Part shown: one piece after another, positions 9,309-16,231 of the stretch
Layout of the letters: each line of letters begins with the position of its first letter
Numbering within the stretch: position 1 is the stretch's first letter
Source of the DNA: Collinsella provencensis
GTDB lineage: Bacteria > Actinomycetota > Coriobacteriia > Coriobacteriales > Coriobacteriaceae
Assembly: GCF_900199705.1 (NCBI RefSeq)
Contig: NZ_LT904908.1
Span: forward strand, 1,401,642-1,450,996
Reading direction: 5' to 3'
Length of the DNA: 49,355 bases
Made by a program: the position numbers and the translations under genes
Notes under the pieces: generated by a model
What the model was told of the DNA's origin: nothing
The model's database searches: none
What the model saw: the letters and a program-made list of their open reading frames with translations, nothing else

Positions 9309-9815
9309 ATGGCACTGAAACGCTTGGATCGTCGTTGCTACGCGAGCTCGTGCGTGGAGGACACCATAACCTTCGGCGAACTCGTTGCCGAGTTTGCAGC
9401 CGAGGGTGACGTCCTGGTGCTCACAGGCGGCCTCGGTGTGGGAAAAACGCACTTCACCAAGGGTCTTTCGGCGGGTCTCGGCGACGCGCATCCCGTGACG
9501 AGCCCAACCTTCGCCCTTATGGCGGTGCATGATGAGGGGCGGATTCCGCTTTTCCACTTCGATCTGTATCGCTTGGAACACGCGTATGAGCTCGAGGATA
9601 CCGGCATTTACGACGTACTGGGGTATGAGGGTGTATGCGTGCTCGAATGGGGCGAGCAGTTCCAGGACGAGCTGACCGACGAGTATTTGGGCGTGGTTAT
9701 CACGCGCGTGGACGACGATCCGGATGCGCGTGAGATTGCGCTTGAGTCCCATGGTCGCCGCGCGGATCTATTGGCGGAGGCTATCGACCAGGCCTGTGCG
9801 GAGATAACGGCCTAG
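9309..9815 (+). CDS. tsaE: tRNA t6A biosynthesis ATPase TsaE
   Basis: ATPase that works with TsaB and TsaD to add threonylcarbamoyl to A37 of ANN-decoding tRNAs. Walker A is GGLGVGKTHFTKGL (about residue 38), then SPTFALM, HFDLYRL and VLEWGEQ, all typical TsaE blocks. The length of 168 aa is normal. ATG 9309 begins one base after the udg stop. The next gene encodes its partners TsaB and TsaD, which supports the call. Confidence 0.95.
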   Translation: MALKRLDRRCYASSCVEDTITFGELVAEFAAEGDVLVLTGGLGVGKTHFTKGLSAGLGDAHPVTSPTFALMAVHDEGRIPLFHFDLYRLEHAYELEDTGIYDVLGYEGVCVLEWGEQFQDELTDEYLGVVITRVDDDPDAREIALESHGRRADLLAEAIDQACAEITA

Positions 9816-9909
9816 GGTTTACGTTGATTTTGGACCTCGCGAGAGCGCTCCGAGCATTTCCTTTGGCCAGTTCTATGAAAGATGCTGTTCAGAACAGTGG
9901 AGAATCACG

Positions 9910-12345
9910 ATGAAGCTTGATCAGTTCCGAACCTTGATTGTGGCGATTGACACCTCGACGGACATGCTTGCGTGCACCGCGGCATGGTGGATTCCCGAGG
10001 TCTTTTTTGACGATACGCCTTCGCGTGCCTGCGTGGAGGTGCTGGCGAGCCGTGACCATCTATGCCGTCGGCAAGCCAACGTGGAACTGGTCGAGACCGT
10101 TCAGGGCGTGCTCGCGGATGCGGGTATGCGCATGGAGGACGTCGGCGGCTTTTTGGTCGGTCGCGGTCCAGGCTCGTTCACGGGCGTGCGCATTGGCATT
10201 TCCACGGCAAAGGGCCTGGCACGGGGCGCGAATGTCCCGTTGATGGGTGCCTCAACGCTCGATGCGTGTGCATGGACCGCCTGGGGCGCAGGCACGCGCG
10301 GTCTGCTGGGTGTCGCGGCGGATGCCATGCGCGGTGAGGTCTACCCCGCGCTGTATGCTTTGGATGATGTCGGCGCGCATCGTATGTTCGAGCGCGAGCG
10401 CGTGGTGAAGGCCGCGGTTGCGGTGGAGGAATGGGCCGCCCGCTCCGATGCGTCCGAGTTGCAGCTTACGGGCGACGGCCTGGTGCGTTACGGCAAGCTG
10501 TTCGAGGAAGCGGGGCTCATGGGCCGTGCGCTTGACCCTGAGCTGTGGCGCCCCACGGGCGAGGGGCTGCTGCTCGCTGCTGCCGATCCCGAGGCGTACA
10601 ACCGTATTGAGAGCGGGGATCCGGCGCTGGTGCTGCCCATCTACACGCGTCTGTCCGACGCCGAGGAAAATGAACGCAAGCGCTTGGGTTTGGCCGAGAG
10701 CGTGAACACTGCGGTAACGGGCGTTGCCGAAGAGCTGGCCGGACGTCACCTGCAGTTCCGCCCGATGGCTGCGGCTGATGCCGAGCCCATGGCCGCGCTC
10801 GAGGAGCGTGTGTTCGCGGACGCAGGGCACGAGGCCTGGAATGCGTCGATGTTCCTGTCTGAGCTTTTCTCCGATGCCGCCGCTGCTCGCTCATGGTGGG
10901 TGGCGCACGACAATGGCGAGCTCATTGGATATGCGGGCGGCATGGTGGTCGACCGCGACATCGAGATCCTCAACATGGCGGTTGCGCCCGAGCACAGGCG
11001 TGCGGGCATTGCGCGCAAGCTGCTGTCGCATGTGAGCTACGATGCCCAGATGCTCGGCTGCACGAGTGCCTCGCTCGAGGTGGAGGATGGCAATACGGCG
11101 GCGATCGCGCTGTACCAGAGCCTGGGCTTTACCGAGGTGGGACGTCGTCGTGGCTACTACGGTCCCGGATGCGATGCCTTGGTGATGCAGGCGTCGTTGC
11201 CGTTGGTGCTGCCGGTTGACCCAGCGTCGCCCGAGCCTACGGCGGCAGTGCAGCGCGAATGGCCGCTGCCCGAGCCGGAGCGCACTCCCGAGGAGAGCGC
11301 GGAGCTCAAGCGCCGTCAGCTCATCCTGGCCATTGAGAGCTCGTGTGACGAGACGGCGGTTGCCATCGTGGACGCTGAGGGCAACCTGCTGGCAAACCAG
11401 GTTTCCACGCAGATCGATTTCCACGCTCGTTTTGGCGGCGTGGTACCCGAGATCGCCTCACGCAAGCATGTCGAGGTCATTGTGGGTGTGGTGGATGCCG
11501 CACTTGAGGAGGCCGCGACGTCGCTGGGCCTGGCGGGCGGGGCCGTTGCGCCTGCTGAACTCGCTGCCGTGGGCGTGACCTATGGTCCCGGTTTGGTGGG
11601 CGCACTCGTGGTGGGCGTGGCGTTTGCCAAGGGTTTTGCCGCTTCGGCGGGTCTGCCGCTCATTGCGGTCAACCATCTTGAAGGGCATCTCTTTGCCAAC
11701 AAGCTCACGACGCCCGATTTGGAGCCGCCGTTCATTTTCACGCTGGTTTCCGGTGGTCATACCATGCTCGTGCATGTGCGCGCCTGGGGTAATTACGAGG
11801 TGCTCGGCGAGACGCTCGACGATGCAGTGGGCGAGGCATTTGACAAGGTGGCCAAGGCTCTGGGCCTGGGCTATCCCGGCGGCCCGATCATCTCTCGTTT
11901 GGCTGAAGACGGCAACCCCTGTGCGATCGACTTCCCGCGTGCTCTGAACAGCCGCGGCGATTATCGTTTCTCGCTTTCGGGGCTCAAGACCGCCGTGACG
12001 CTCTACATTGAGCAGGAAACCAAGGCGGGCCGTACGATCAACCTGCCCGACCTGGCAGCTTCGTTTGAAGCGGCCGTTTTCGATGTGCAGTACAAGAAGG
12101 CGAAAAACGCCCTGCGTGAGACCGGTGCGCGCGAGTATTGTATCGGCGGCGGCGTGACGGCCAATCCGCATCTGCGGCGGATGATGATCGAGAAGTTGGG
12201 GCGCCAGGGCATCCGCGTGACGGTGCCGCCGCTCAAGGCGTGCACGGACAATGCGGCGATGATCGCAGTTGTGGCACGCGAGAAGTTCTTGCGCGGCGAG
12301 TTTGCCCCTCTGGACATCGACGCCGATCCGAATCTGACGTTGTGA
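9910..12345 (+). CDS. tsaBD: TsaB-RimI-TsaD triple fusion (t6A synthesis and protein acetylation)
   Basis: One 811-residue polypeptide contains three enzymes. Residues 10-240 are TsaB (VAIDTSTDMLA, VGRGPGSFTGVRIGISTAKG). Residues about 280-430 are a GNAT acetyltransferase of the RimI type (LNMAVAPEHRRAGIARKLL, ALYQSLGFTEVGRRRGYY). Residues about 471-811 are TsaD (AIESSCDETAVAIVD, the metal-binding NHLEGHLFAN, VSGGHTMLV, GGGVTANPHLR). TsaB-TsaD form the catalytic core for t6A37, and RimI acetylates the N-terminus of ribosomal protein S18. All motifs are intact and no frameshift is visible. A weak Shine-Dalgarno (TGGAG) precedes ATG 9910. The 94-base gap to tsaE holds no gene. Confidence 0.95.
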   Translation: MKLDQFRTLIVAIDTSTDMLACTAAWWIPEVFFDDTPSRACVEVLASRDHLCRRQANVELVETVQGVLADAGMRMEDVGGFLVGRGPGSFTGVRIGISTAKGLARGANVPLMGASTLDACAWTAWGAGTRGLLGVAADAMRGEVYPALYALDDVGAHRMFERERVVKAAVAVEEWAARSDASELQLTGDGLVRYGKLFEEAGLMGRALDPELWRPTGEGLLLAAADPEAYNRIESGDPALVLPIYTRLSDAEENERKRLGLAESVNTAVTGVAEELAGRHLQFRPMAAADAEPMAALEERVFADAGHEAWNASMFLSELFSDAAAARSWWVAHDNGELIGYAGGMVVDRDIEILNMAVAPEHRRAGIARKLLSHVSYDAQMLGCTSASLEVEDGNTAAIALYQSLGFTEVGRRRGYYGPGCDALVMQASLPLVLPVDPASPEPTAAVQREWPLPEPERTPEESAELKRRQLILAIESSCDETAVAIVDAEGNLLANQVSTQIDFHARFGGVVPEIASRKHVEVIVGVVDAALEEAATSLGLAGGAVAPAELAAVGVTYGPGLVGALVVGVAFAKGFAASAGLPLIAVNHLEGHLFANKLTTPDLEPPFIFTLVSGGHTMLVHVRAWGNYEVLGETLDDAVGEAFDKVAKALGLGYPGGPIISRLAEDGNPCAIDFPRALNSRGDYRFSLSGLKTAVTLYIEQETKAGRTINLPDLAASFEAAVFDVQYKKAKNALRETGAREYCIGGGVTANPHLRRMMIEKLGRQGIRVTVPPLKACTDNAAMIAVVAREKFLRGEFAPLDIDADPNLTL

Positions 12346-12379
12346 TGCGCGTTGGAACGCCCGACGCTGCGAGGCGTGT

Positions 12380-13429
12380 CTAGGCAGAGCGGTTGACGAA
12401 GAAATCGGCCATGTCGCAGAGCAGGGCCCCCGCTTCGGGAGCAATGTGATGCTGTGCTACAAGGTCGCGCGCTTGCTGTTGGGCTTGCGCTGCCTCTTGT
12501 GCGGCGAGGTCGTAGCAGTGTTCGATGCCGCCTCCGAGCTCGATGAACTTGACAGCGCGCTCCAATTCGGCCGGGTCTTTGGTGCCAGCGCGTAGCAGCG
12601 CAATCAACTCGTTGCGCTCGGGCGGATTCAGCCCTTGCAGCGCCGAGACGACCGCCAGCGTGCGCTTGCCCTCGGTGATATCGGAGCGGAAGTCCTTGCC
12701 CTGTGCGTTCGCGTTGCCAACGAGGTTGAGCAGGTCATCCTGGATTTGAAATGCGATACCCGCATGCACGCCGATTTCAATGAAGTCGCGCGCCGTGTCC
12801 TCGCTCGCGCCTGCTGCAAGTGCGCCCAAATACAGGGGGCTGGCAACGGTGTACCAGGCGGTTTTCCCCTCAACCATATAGAGGTAGTCCTCGGGCGTTA
12901 TATCCCAGTGACCGTCGCGCGCCCAGCCCAGGTCGAGCGCTTGGCCCTCGAGCGTGTGGCGTTCCATGCGGGCGAGTTCCTTGAGAACGCGCAGCTTGCG
13001 GTCCGCGGGGAGGTTCGCATCGTCCAGCACAACCTCAAACACGCGCGTGAGCGCCAGGTCACCGATGTTAATGGCAACGCCTGTTCCCTCGACGCAATGT
13101 ACACATGGATTGCCTCGGCGCAGTTCGCTTTCGTCGGCGATGTCGTCGTGAATGAGGGCGGCGCTTTGGAACAGCTCGACGGCGACAGCGGCAGACAGGG
13201 CTTGTGCGCCATCACCACCTGCCGCTTCGGCGCCAAGCAGCACGAGTGCGGGGCGGACGCGCTTTCCGCCGCTCGCGGTGAAGCGGGCGAGTGGATCGTA
13301 GAGGTAGTCTTCCAAGTCCCGAGCGATGCGCGTACCGGGCTTTGCGAGGGAAGCGGGGGCCGCGGCGGCGAGCGCCTTCTCCACGAGAGGGAGGCGCGAC
13401 TTGAGATATTCAACAAACGAGCTGGTCAC
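12380..13429 (-). CDS. Polyprenyl (E-isoprenyl diphosphate) synthase
   Basis: Trans-isoprenyl diphosphate synthase that condenses isopentenyl diphosphate onto an allylic primer for quinone side chains or lipid carriers. The first Asp-rich motif is LIHDDIADESELRRGNP and the second region is FQIQDDLLNLVGN, where the last Asp of DDxxD is Asn. GGKRVRPALVLLGAEA and EGKTAW are further family blocks. Start chosen at GTG 13429 (349 aa), 11 bases after the galE stop. The open frame extends into galE, but that part is not family-like. Product chain length cannot be judged from sequence alone. It converges with the TsaB-RimI-TsaD gene across 34 bases. Confidence 0.88.
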   Translation of the reverse strand: MTSSFVEYLKSRLPLVEKALAAAAPASLAKPGTRIARDLEDYLYDPLARFTASGGKRVRPALVLLGAEAAGGDGAQALSAAVAVELFQSAALIHDDIADESELRRGNPCVHCVEGTGVAINIGDLALTRVFEVVLDDANLPADRKLRVLKELARMERHTLEGQALDLGWARDGHWDITPEDYLYMVEGKTAWYTVASPLYLGALAAGASEDTARDFIEIGVHAGIAFQIQDDLLNLVGNANAQGKDFRSDITEGKRTLAVVSALQGLNPPERNELIALLRAGTKDPAELERAVKFIELGGGIEHCYDLAAQEAAQAQQQARDLVAQHHIAPEAGALLCDMADFFVNRSA

Positions 13430-13440
13430 AGAATGTGTCC

Positions 13441-14496
13441 CTATCCCTCGTAGCCGTTGGGATTGTGCGACTGCCAGTTCCAGGCGTCGCGGCACATGTC
13501 GCTGATGTCGAACTGCGCCTGCCAACCCATAAGCTCGTGCGCCTTGGAGCAGTCGGCGTAATTTTCGGCTACGTCGCCAGGGCGGCGCGGATCGATGACA
13601 TAAGGGACCTCGTGGCCGCATGCCTCGCTAAACGCGTGGATGATCTCGAAGACCGAGGTGCCGCGACCTGTACCAAGGTTGAAAATTTCGACGCCGGTGC
13701 GACCGTTCATCCACTGGAGTGCGGCGGCGTGGCCTGTGGCCAGGTCGACGACGTGGATGTAGTCGCGCACGCCCGTGCCGTCGGGGGTGGGGTAGTCGTT
13801 GCCAAAAACGTGGACGACCTCGCGTTTGCCGATGGCGGTTTGCGCCACGTATGGCAGCAGGTTGTTGGGGATGCCCTTGGGGTCCTCGCCCATAAGGCCG
13901 CTTGCATGCGCGCCGATGGGGTTGAAGTAGCGCAGCAGCACGACGTTCCACTCGGGATCGGCGGCGTGGAGGTCGGAGAGGATCTCCTCAATCATCCATT
14001 TGGTCCAGCCATAGGGGTTGGTAGCAGGCTTTTTGGCGCTTACCTCGGTGAGTGGCAGGCTCTCGGGGTCGCCGTAGACGGTGGCGGAGCTCGAGAAGAT
14101 GATGGACTTGCAGTCATGGTTGCGCATGACGTCCACGAGGGTGAGCGTGTTACCGATGTTGTTGCTGTAATACTCGATAGGTTTGCTCACCGATTCGCCC
14201 ACGGCCTTATAGCCAGCGAAATGGATGACACGGTCGATATGGTGCTGGTCGAAGATCTTGTTGAGCGCATTGCGGTCGTTGACGTCGGCGATGTAGAAGG
14301 TGAGGTTGGCTGCCGCCTCGCTGCCCACGATGGTCTTGATGCGGTCTTCGACCTTGGCGGACGCGTTGGAAAGGTTGTCGACTACGACTACCTGATAACC
14401 GCCTGTGAGCAGCTCGACGACGGTGTGAGAGCCAATAAAGCCGGCGCCGCCGGTGACGAGGACGCAGGTATCGGAGGGCGTGAGGGCCTGTGACAT
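13441..14496 (-). CDS. galE: UDP-glucose 4-epimerase
   Basis: Interconverts UDP-glucose and UDP-galactose using bound NAD, serving galactose use and cell-surface polysaccharide supply. The Rossmann glycine motif GGAGFIGSHTVVELL is at about residue 14. The catalytic Ser lies in SSSATVYGDP and the Tyr-Lys pair in NPYGWTKWMIEE. The length of 351 aa is slightly over the usual 330-340. ATG 14496 follows AAGGAG with an 8-base spacer. The upstream flank has a TATACT-like -10 at 14532-14537 (minus strand) but no good -35. It is followed directly by the polyprenyl synthase gene. Confidence 0.95.
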   Translation of the reverse strand: MSQALTPSDTCVLVTGGAGFIGSHTVVELLTGGYQVVVVDNLSNASAKVEDRIKTIVGSEAAANLTFYIADVNDRNALNKIFDQHHIDRVIHFAGYKAVGESVSKPIEYYSNNIGNTLTLVDVMRNHDCKSIIFSSSATVYGDPESLPLTEVSAKKPATNPYGWTKWMIEEILSDLHAADPEWNVVLLRYFNPIGAHASGLMGEDPKGIPNNLLPYVAQTAIGKREVVHVFGNDYPTPDGTGVRDYIHVVDLATGHAAALQWMNGRTGVEIFNLGTGRGTSVFEIIHAFSEACGHEVPYVIDPRRPGDVAENYADCSKAHELMGWQAQFDISDMCRDAWNWQSHNPNGYEG

Positions 14497-14638
14497 GCGG
14501 AGGGCTCCTTTCAAGAGTTTTGCCAGGAACAAGTATAGCGTAGGGGTATCGCTACTCTGTGAAGGGAGGATTGCAGAGTCCGTGGCGCATTCTTGTCGCC
14601 TCAACGGTGTCTTTTTAGCGCCCTAGCCCGTTCCGATC

Positions 14639-14785
14639 TGCAACGAGGTCGGTTATTCGCACTGTTTGGGCGATTCGTTGAGTAGACGAGGGATTTGAGG
14701 GAGCGCGACCTGCGGTTTTGGTCCCTAAAAATGAGTGCCTACTTTGCGAAACCCCGAAACTATGCGAATAACCGACCTCGTTGCA
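14639..14785 (+). repeat. Nested-stem intergenic element, copy A
   Basis: 147 bp bounded by perfect 23-base inverted repeats (14639-14661 with 14763-14785). Inside is a second short stem (AGTAG near 14681 with CTACT at 14739-14743) and the core ACCTGCGGTTTTG at 14708-14720. It contains no gene. The same inner stem and core recur at 27558, 30706 and 36061. Orientation is given by the core. Confidence 0.8.
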
Positions 14786-14800
14786 AGTTAGATGCGCCGG

Positions 14801-14877
14801 CGTCGCAGCCCCGCGCCCCGGACGGGGTTCGAATCCGTGCGCGTTCCGACAAAAAGCGAGCCGCCCGGGCTCGCTTC
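14801..14877 (-). repeat. tRNA-Ser tail repeat, distal copy, with terminator
   Basis: 77 bp, nearly identical to 14898-14975. Read on the minus strand it has a terminator hairpin (GCGAGCC/GGCTCGC, then TTTTT) followed by a T-arm-like stretch in antisense (GGATTCGAACCCCG) and a GC-rich end. Confidence 0.75.
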
Positions 14878-14897
14878 GCTGGCCGATGCTGCCGCAT

Positions 14898-14975
14898 CGT
14901 CGCAGCCCCGCGCCCCGGACGGGGTTCGAATCCGTGCGCGTTCCGACAAAAAAGCGGGCCGCCCGGGCTCGCTTC
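14898..14975 (-). repeat. tRNA-Ser tail repeat, proximal copy, with terminator
   Basis: 78 bp. It differs from the distal copy at two places, one extra A in the T-tract and a C/A change in the stem. Its hairpin plus TTTTTT starts about 15 bases after the tRNA-Ser CCA end and is the likely tRNA terminator. The unit repeats every 97 bases. Confidence 0.75.
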
Positions 14976-14986
14976 TCAAACCTAAC

Positions 14987-15076
14987 TGGCGGAGAGAGGG
15001 GGATTCGAACCCCCGAGGCGCGTAAACGCCTAACGGTTTTCAAGACCGCCGCATTCAACCGCTCTGCCATCTCTCC
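14987..15076 (-). tRNA. tRNA-Ser (anticodon TGA)
   Basis: On the minus strand the acceptor GGAGAGA pairs with TCTCTCC, followed by discriminator G and an encoded CCA. The anticodon loop CTTGAAA gives TGA. A long variable arm (about TTAGGCGTTTACGCGCC) and GGTTCGAATCC in the T-arm fit a class II serine tRNA of 90 bases including CCA. Confidence 0.96.
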
Positions 15077-15133
15077 ATGTGGTTAGTAATGATAGCATCG
15101 AACAAGAAAAAGATTGGCAAGTTGGGAGGAGCT

Positions 15134-15811
15134 ATGGAGCATCCATGCGAAATAAGCGAGCTCGCGCAAACGAGTGCAAATTGCGCAACGGCTGATGGGC
15201 AAACCCCTACATGCGCGGGTGCCATGGCTGATAACGAGCGCACGGTTACAGGTGCGGGTATCTCGTTCGATGATGAATGCGTGGCGACAGATACGGGCGC
15301 TTTATCGGAAGACGAACACTTCATGCGCGAAGCGCTCGCGCAAGCGCGTGCAGCGGCCGAGTTAGGCGAGGTCCCCATCGGTGCCGTTGTGGTTTACGAG
15401 GGCAAAATTATCGCCCGTGCGCACAATCGTCGCGAACTCGACGAGGACCCTTCGGCGCACGCCGAGTTCGCGGCGATGCTCGAGGCTGCACGCGTGCTGG
15501 GTCACTGGCGACTCACGGGCTGCACCGTGTACGTGACGCTCGAGCCGTGTCTCATGTGCGCGGGTCTAATGGTCAATGCGCGCATCGATCGCTGTGTGTA
15601 TGGCGCTCCCGACCCAAAGGGCGGAGCGGTAGGAACGCTCTACGACGTGAGCCACGACCCGCGCCTCAATCACGAATTTGAGGTCACGATTGGTGTTTTG
15701 GAAGAGGAGTGCGCGGCGGAACTCAAAACTTTCTTCGCGCAGCTTCGCGAACGCCGTGCGGAGGAGAAGCGCGCTCGGAAAGCGGCTGCGGCGCGGGAGG
15801 CACTTGCGTAG
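15134..15811 (+). CDS. tadA: tRNA-specific adenosine deaminase TadA
   Basis: Zinc enzyme that converts the wobble A34 of tRNA-Arg(ACG) to inosine. The zinc ligands and catalytic Glu are in SAHAEFAAMLEA, and the other ligands in TLEPCLMCAGLM. GEVPIGAVVVYEGKIIARAHN is the usual N-terminal strand. GGGAGGA precedes ATG 15134, giving 225 aa with a roughly 60-residue N-terminal extension before the normal family start (SEDEHFMREAL). The extension contains four Cys and has no recognised fold. ATG 15225 is an alternative start without a comparable ribosome-binding site. The C-terminus is Arg/Lys/Ala-rich. It diverges from tRNA-Ser. Confidence 0.92.
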   Translation: MEHPCEISELAQTSANCATADGQTPTCAGAMADNERTVTGAGISFDDECVATDTGALSEDEHFMREALAQARAAAELGEVPIGAVVVYEGKIIARAHNRRELDEDPSAHAEFAAMLEAARVLGHWRLTGCTVYVTLEPCLMCAGLMVNARIDRCVYGAPDPKGGAVGTLYDVSHDPRLNHEFEVTIGVLEEECAAELKTFFAQLRERRAEEKRARKAAAAREALA

Positions 15812-15947
15812 CAGCTGCAGTGGGAGACGCTTGGGTAGCCACTGTGGCGGTGCGCGCCCAGAGAACCGCTGCGGCGGAGGAGATGTCTGAGTAGATGCCG
15901 TTTTACGTTTCGCCGCCTTATCGCCGCATGTCCTTTGCACAAAAACG

Positions 15948-15977
15948 TTGGACGCGGACGGAGTGAACGGGTATCAT
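15948..15977 (+). promoter_or_regulatory. Promoter of the SRP RNA
   Basis: TTGGAC (15948-15953), an 18-base spacer and TATCAT (15972-15977) put the transcript start at about 15984-15987, where the folded SRP RNA begins. Confidence 0.75.
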
Positions 15978-15986
15978 AGCTAAACA

Positions 15987-16103
15987 CGCCTCGCGCGTTC
16001 GATGGGTTCGGGTGACGATATGTTCCGAACCTGGTCAGGTCCGGAAGGAAGCAGCCATAAGGAGCCTCTGCCGGGCACCCGTTCCCATCGAGCACACGGG
16101 GCG
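15987..16103 (+). ncRNA. ffs: Signal recognition particle RNA, 4.5S type
   Basis: RNA scaffold that binds Ffh and targets nascent membrane proteins. The diagnostic apical domain is GGTCAGGTCCGGAAGGAAGC at about 16033-16052, with the GGAA tetraloop and the symmetric and asymmetric internal loops (AGCAGCC). The outer helix pairs TTCGATGGG (15998-16006) with CCCATCGAG (16084-16092). CGCC at the 5' end pairs with GGCG at 16100-16103. A T-rich run (TTTCCTTTTCC) after it probably terminates it. Ends are approximate. Confidence 0.95.
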
Positions 16104-16231
16104 TTTCCTTTTCCATTTTGGGAAAAAATGGAGCGTAGAGCCCCTTCAGGTAGATAAAACAATAAAGCAAGGCATTTCAAGCGCTACACTTAGGAACATT
16201 GGAATCGCGACAGGGATGTCAGACGATTGGT

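Noticed and set aside
12635-14493. Long plus-strand frames opposite the polyprenyl synthase and galE
   Set aside because: The minus strand encodes intact enzymes with catalytic motifs there. The plus frames are low-information complements.
14615-15086. Open frames over tRNA-Ser and its tail repeats on both strands
   Set aside because: They cover the tRNA and the duplicated unit, and the repeated peptide DSNPVRGAG reflects the DNA repeat, not a protein.
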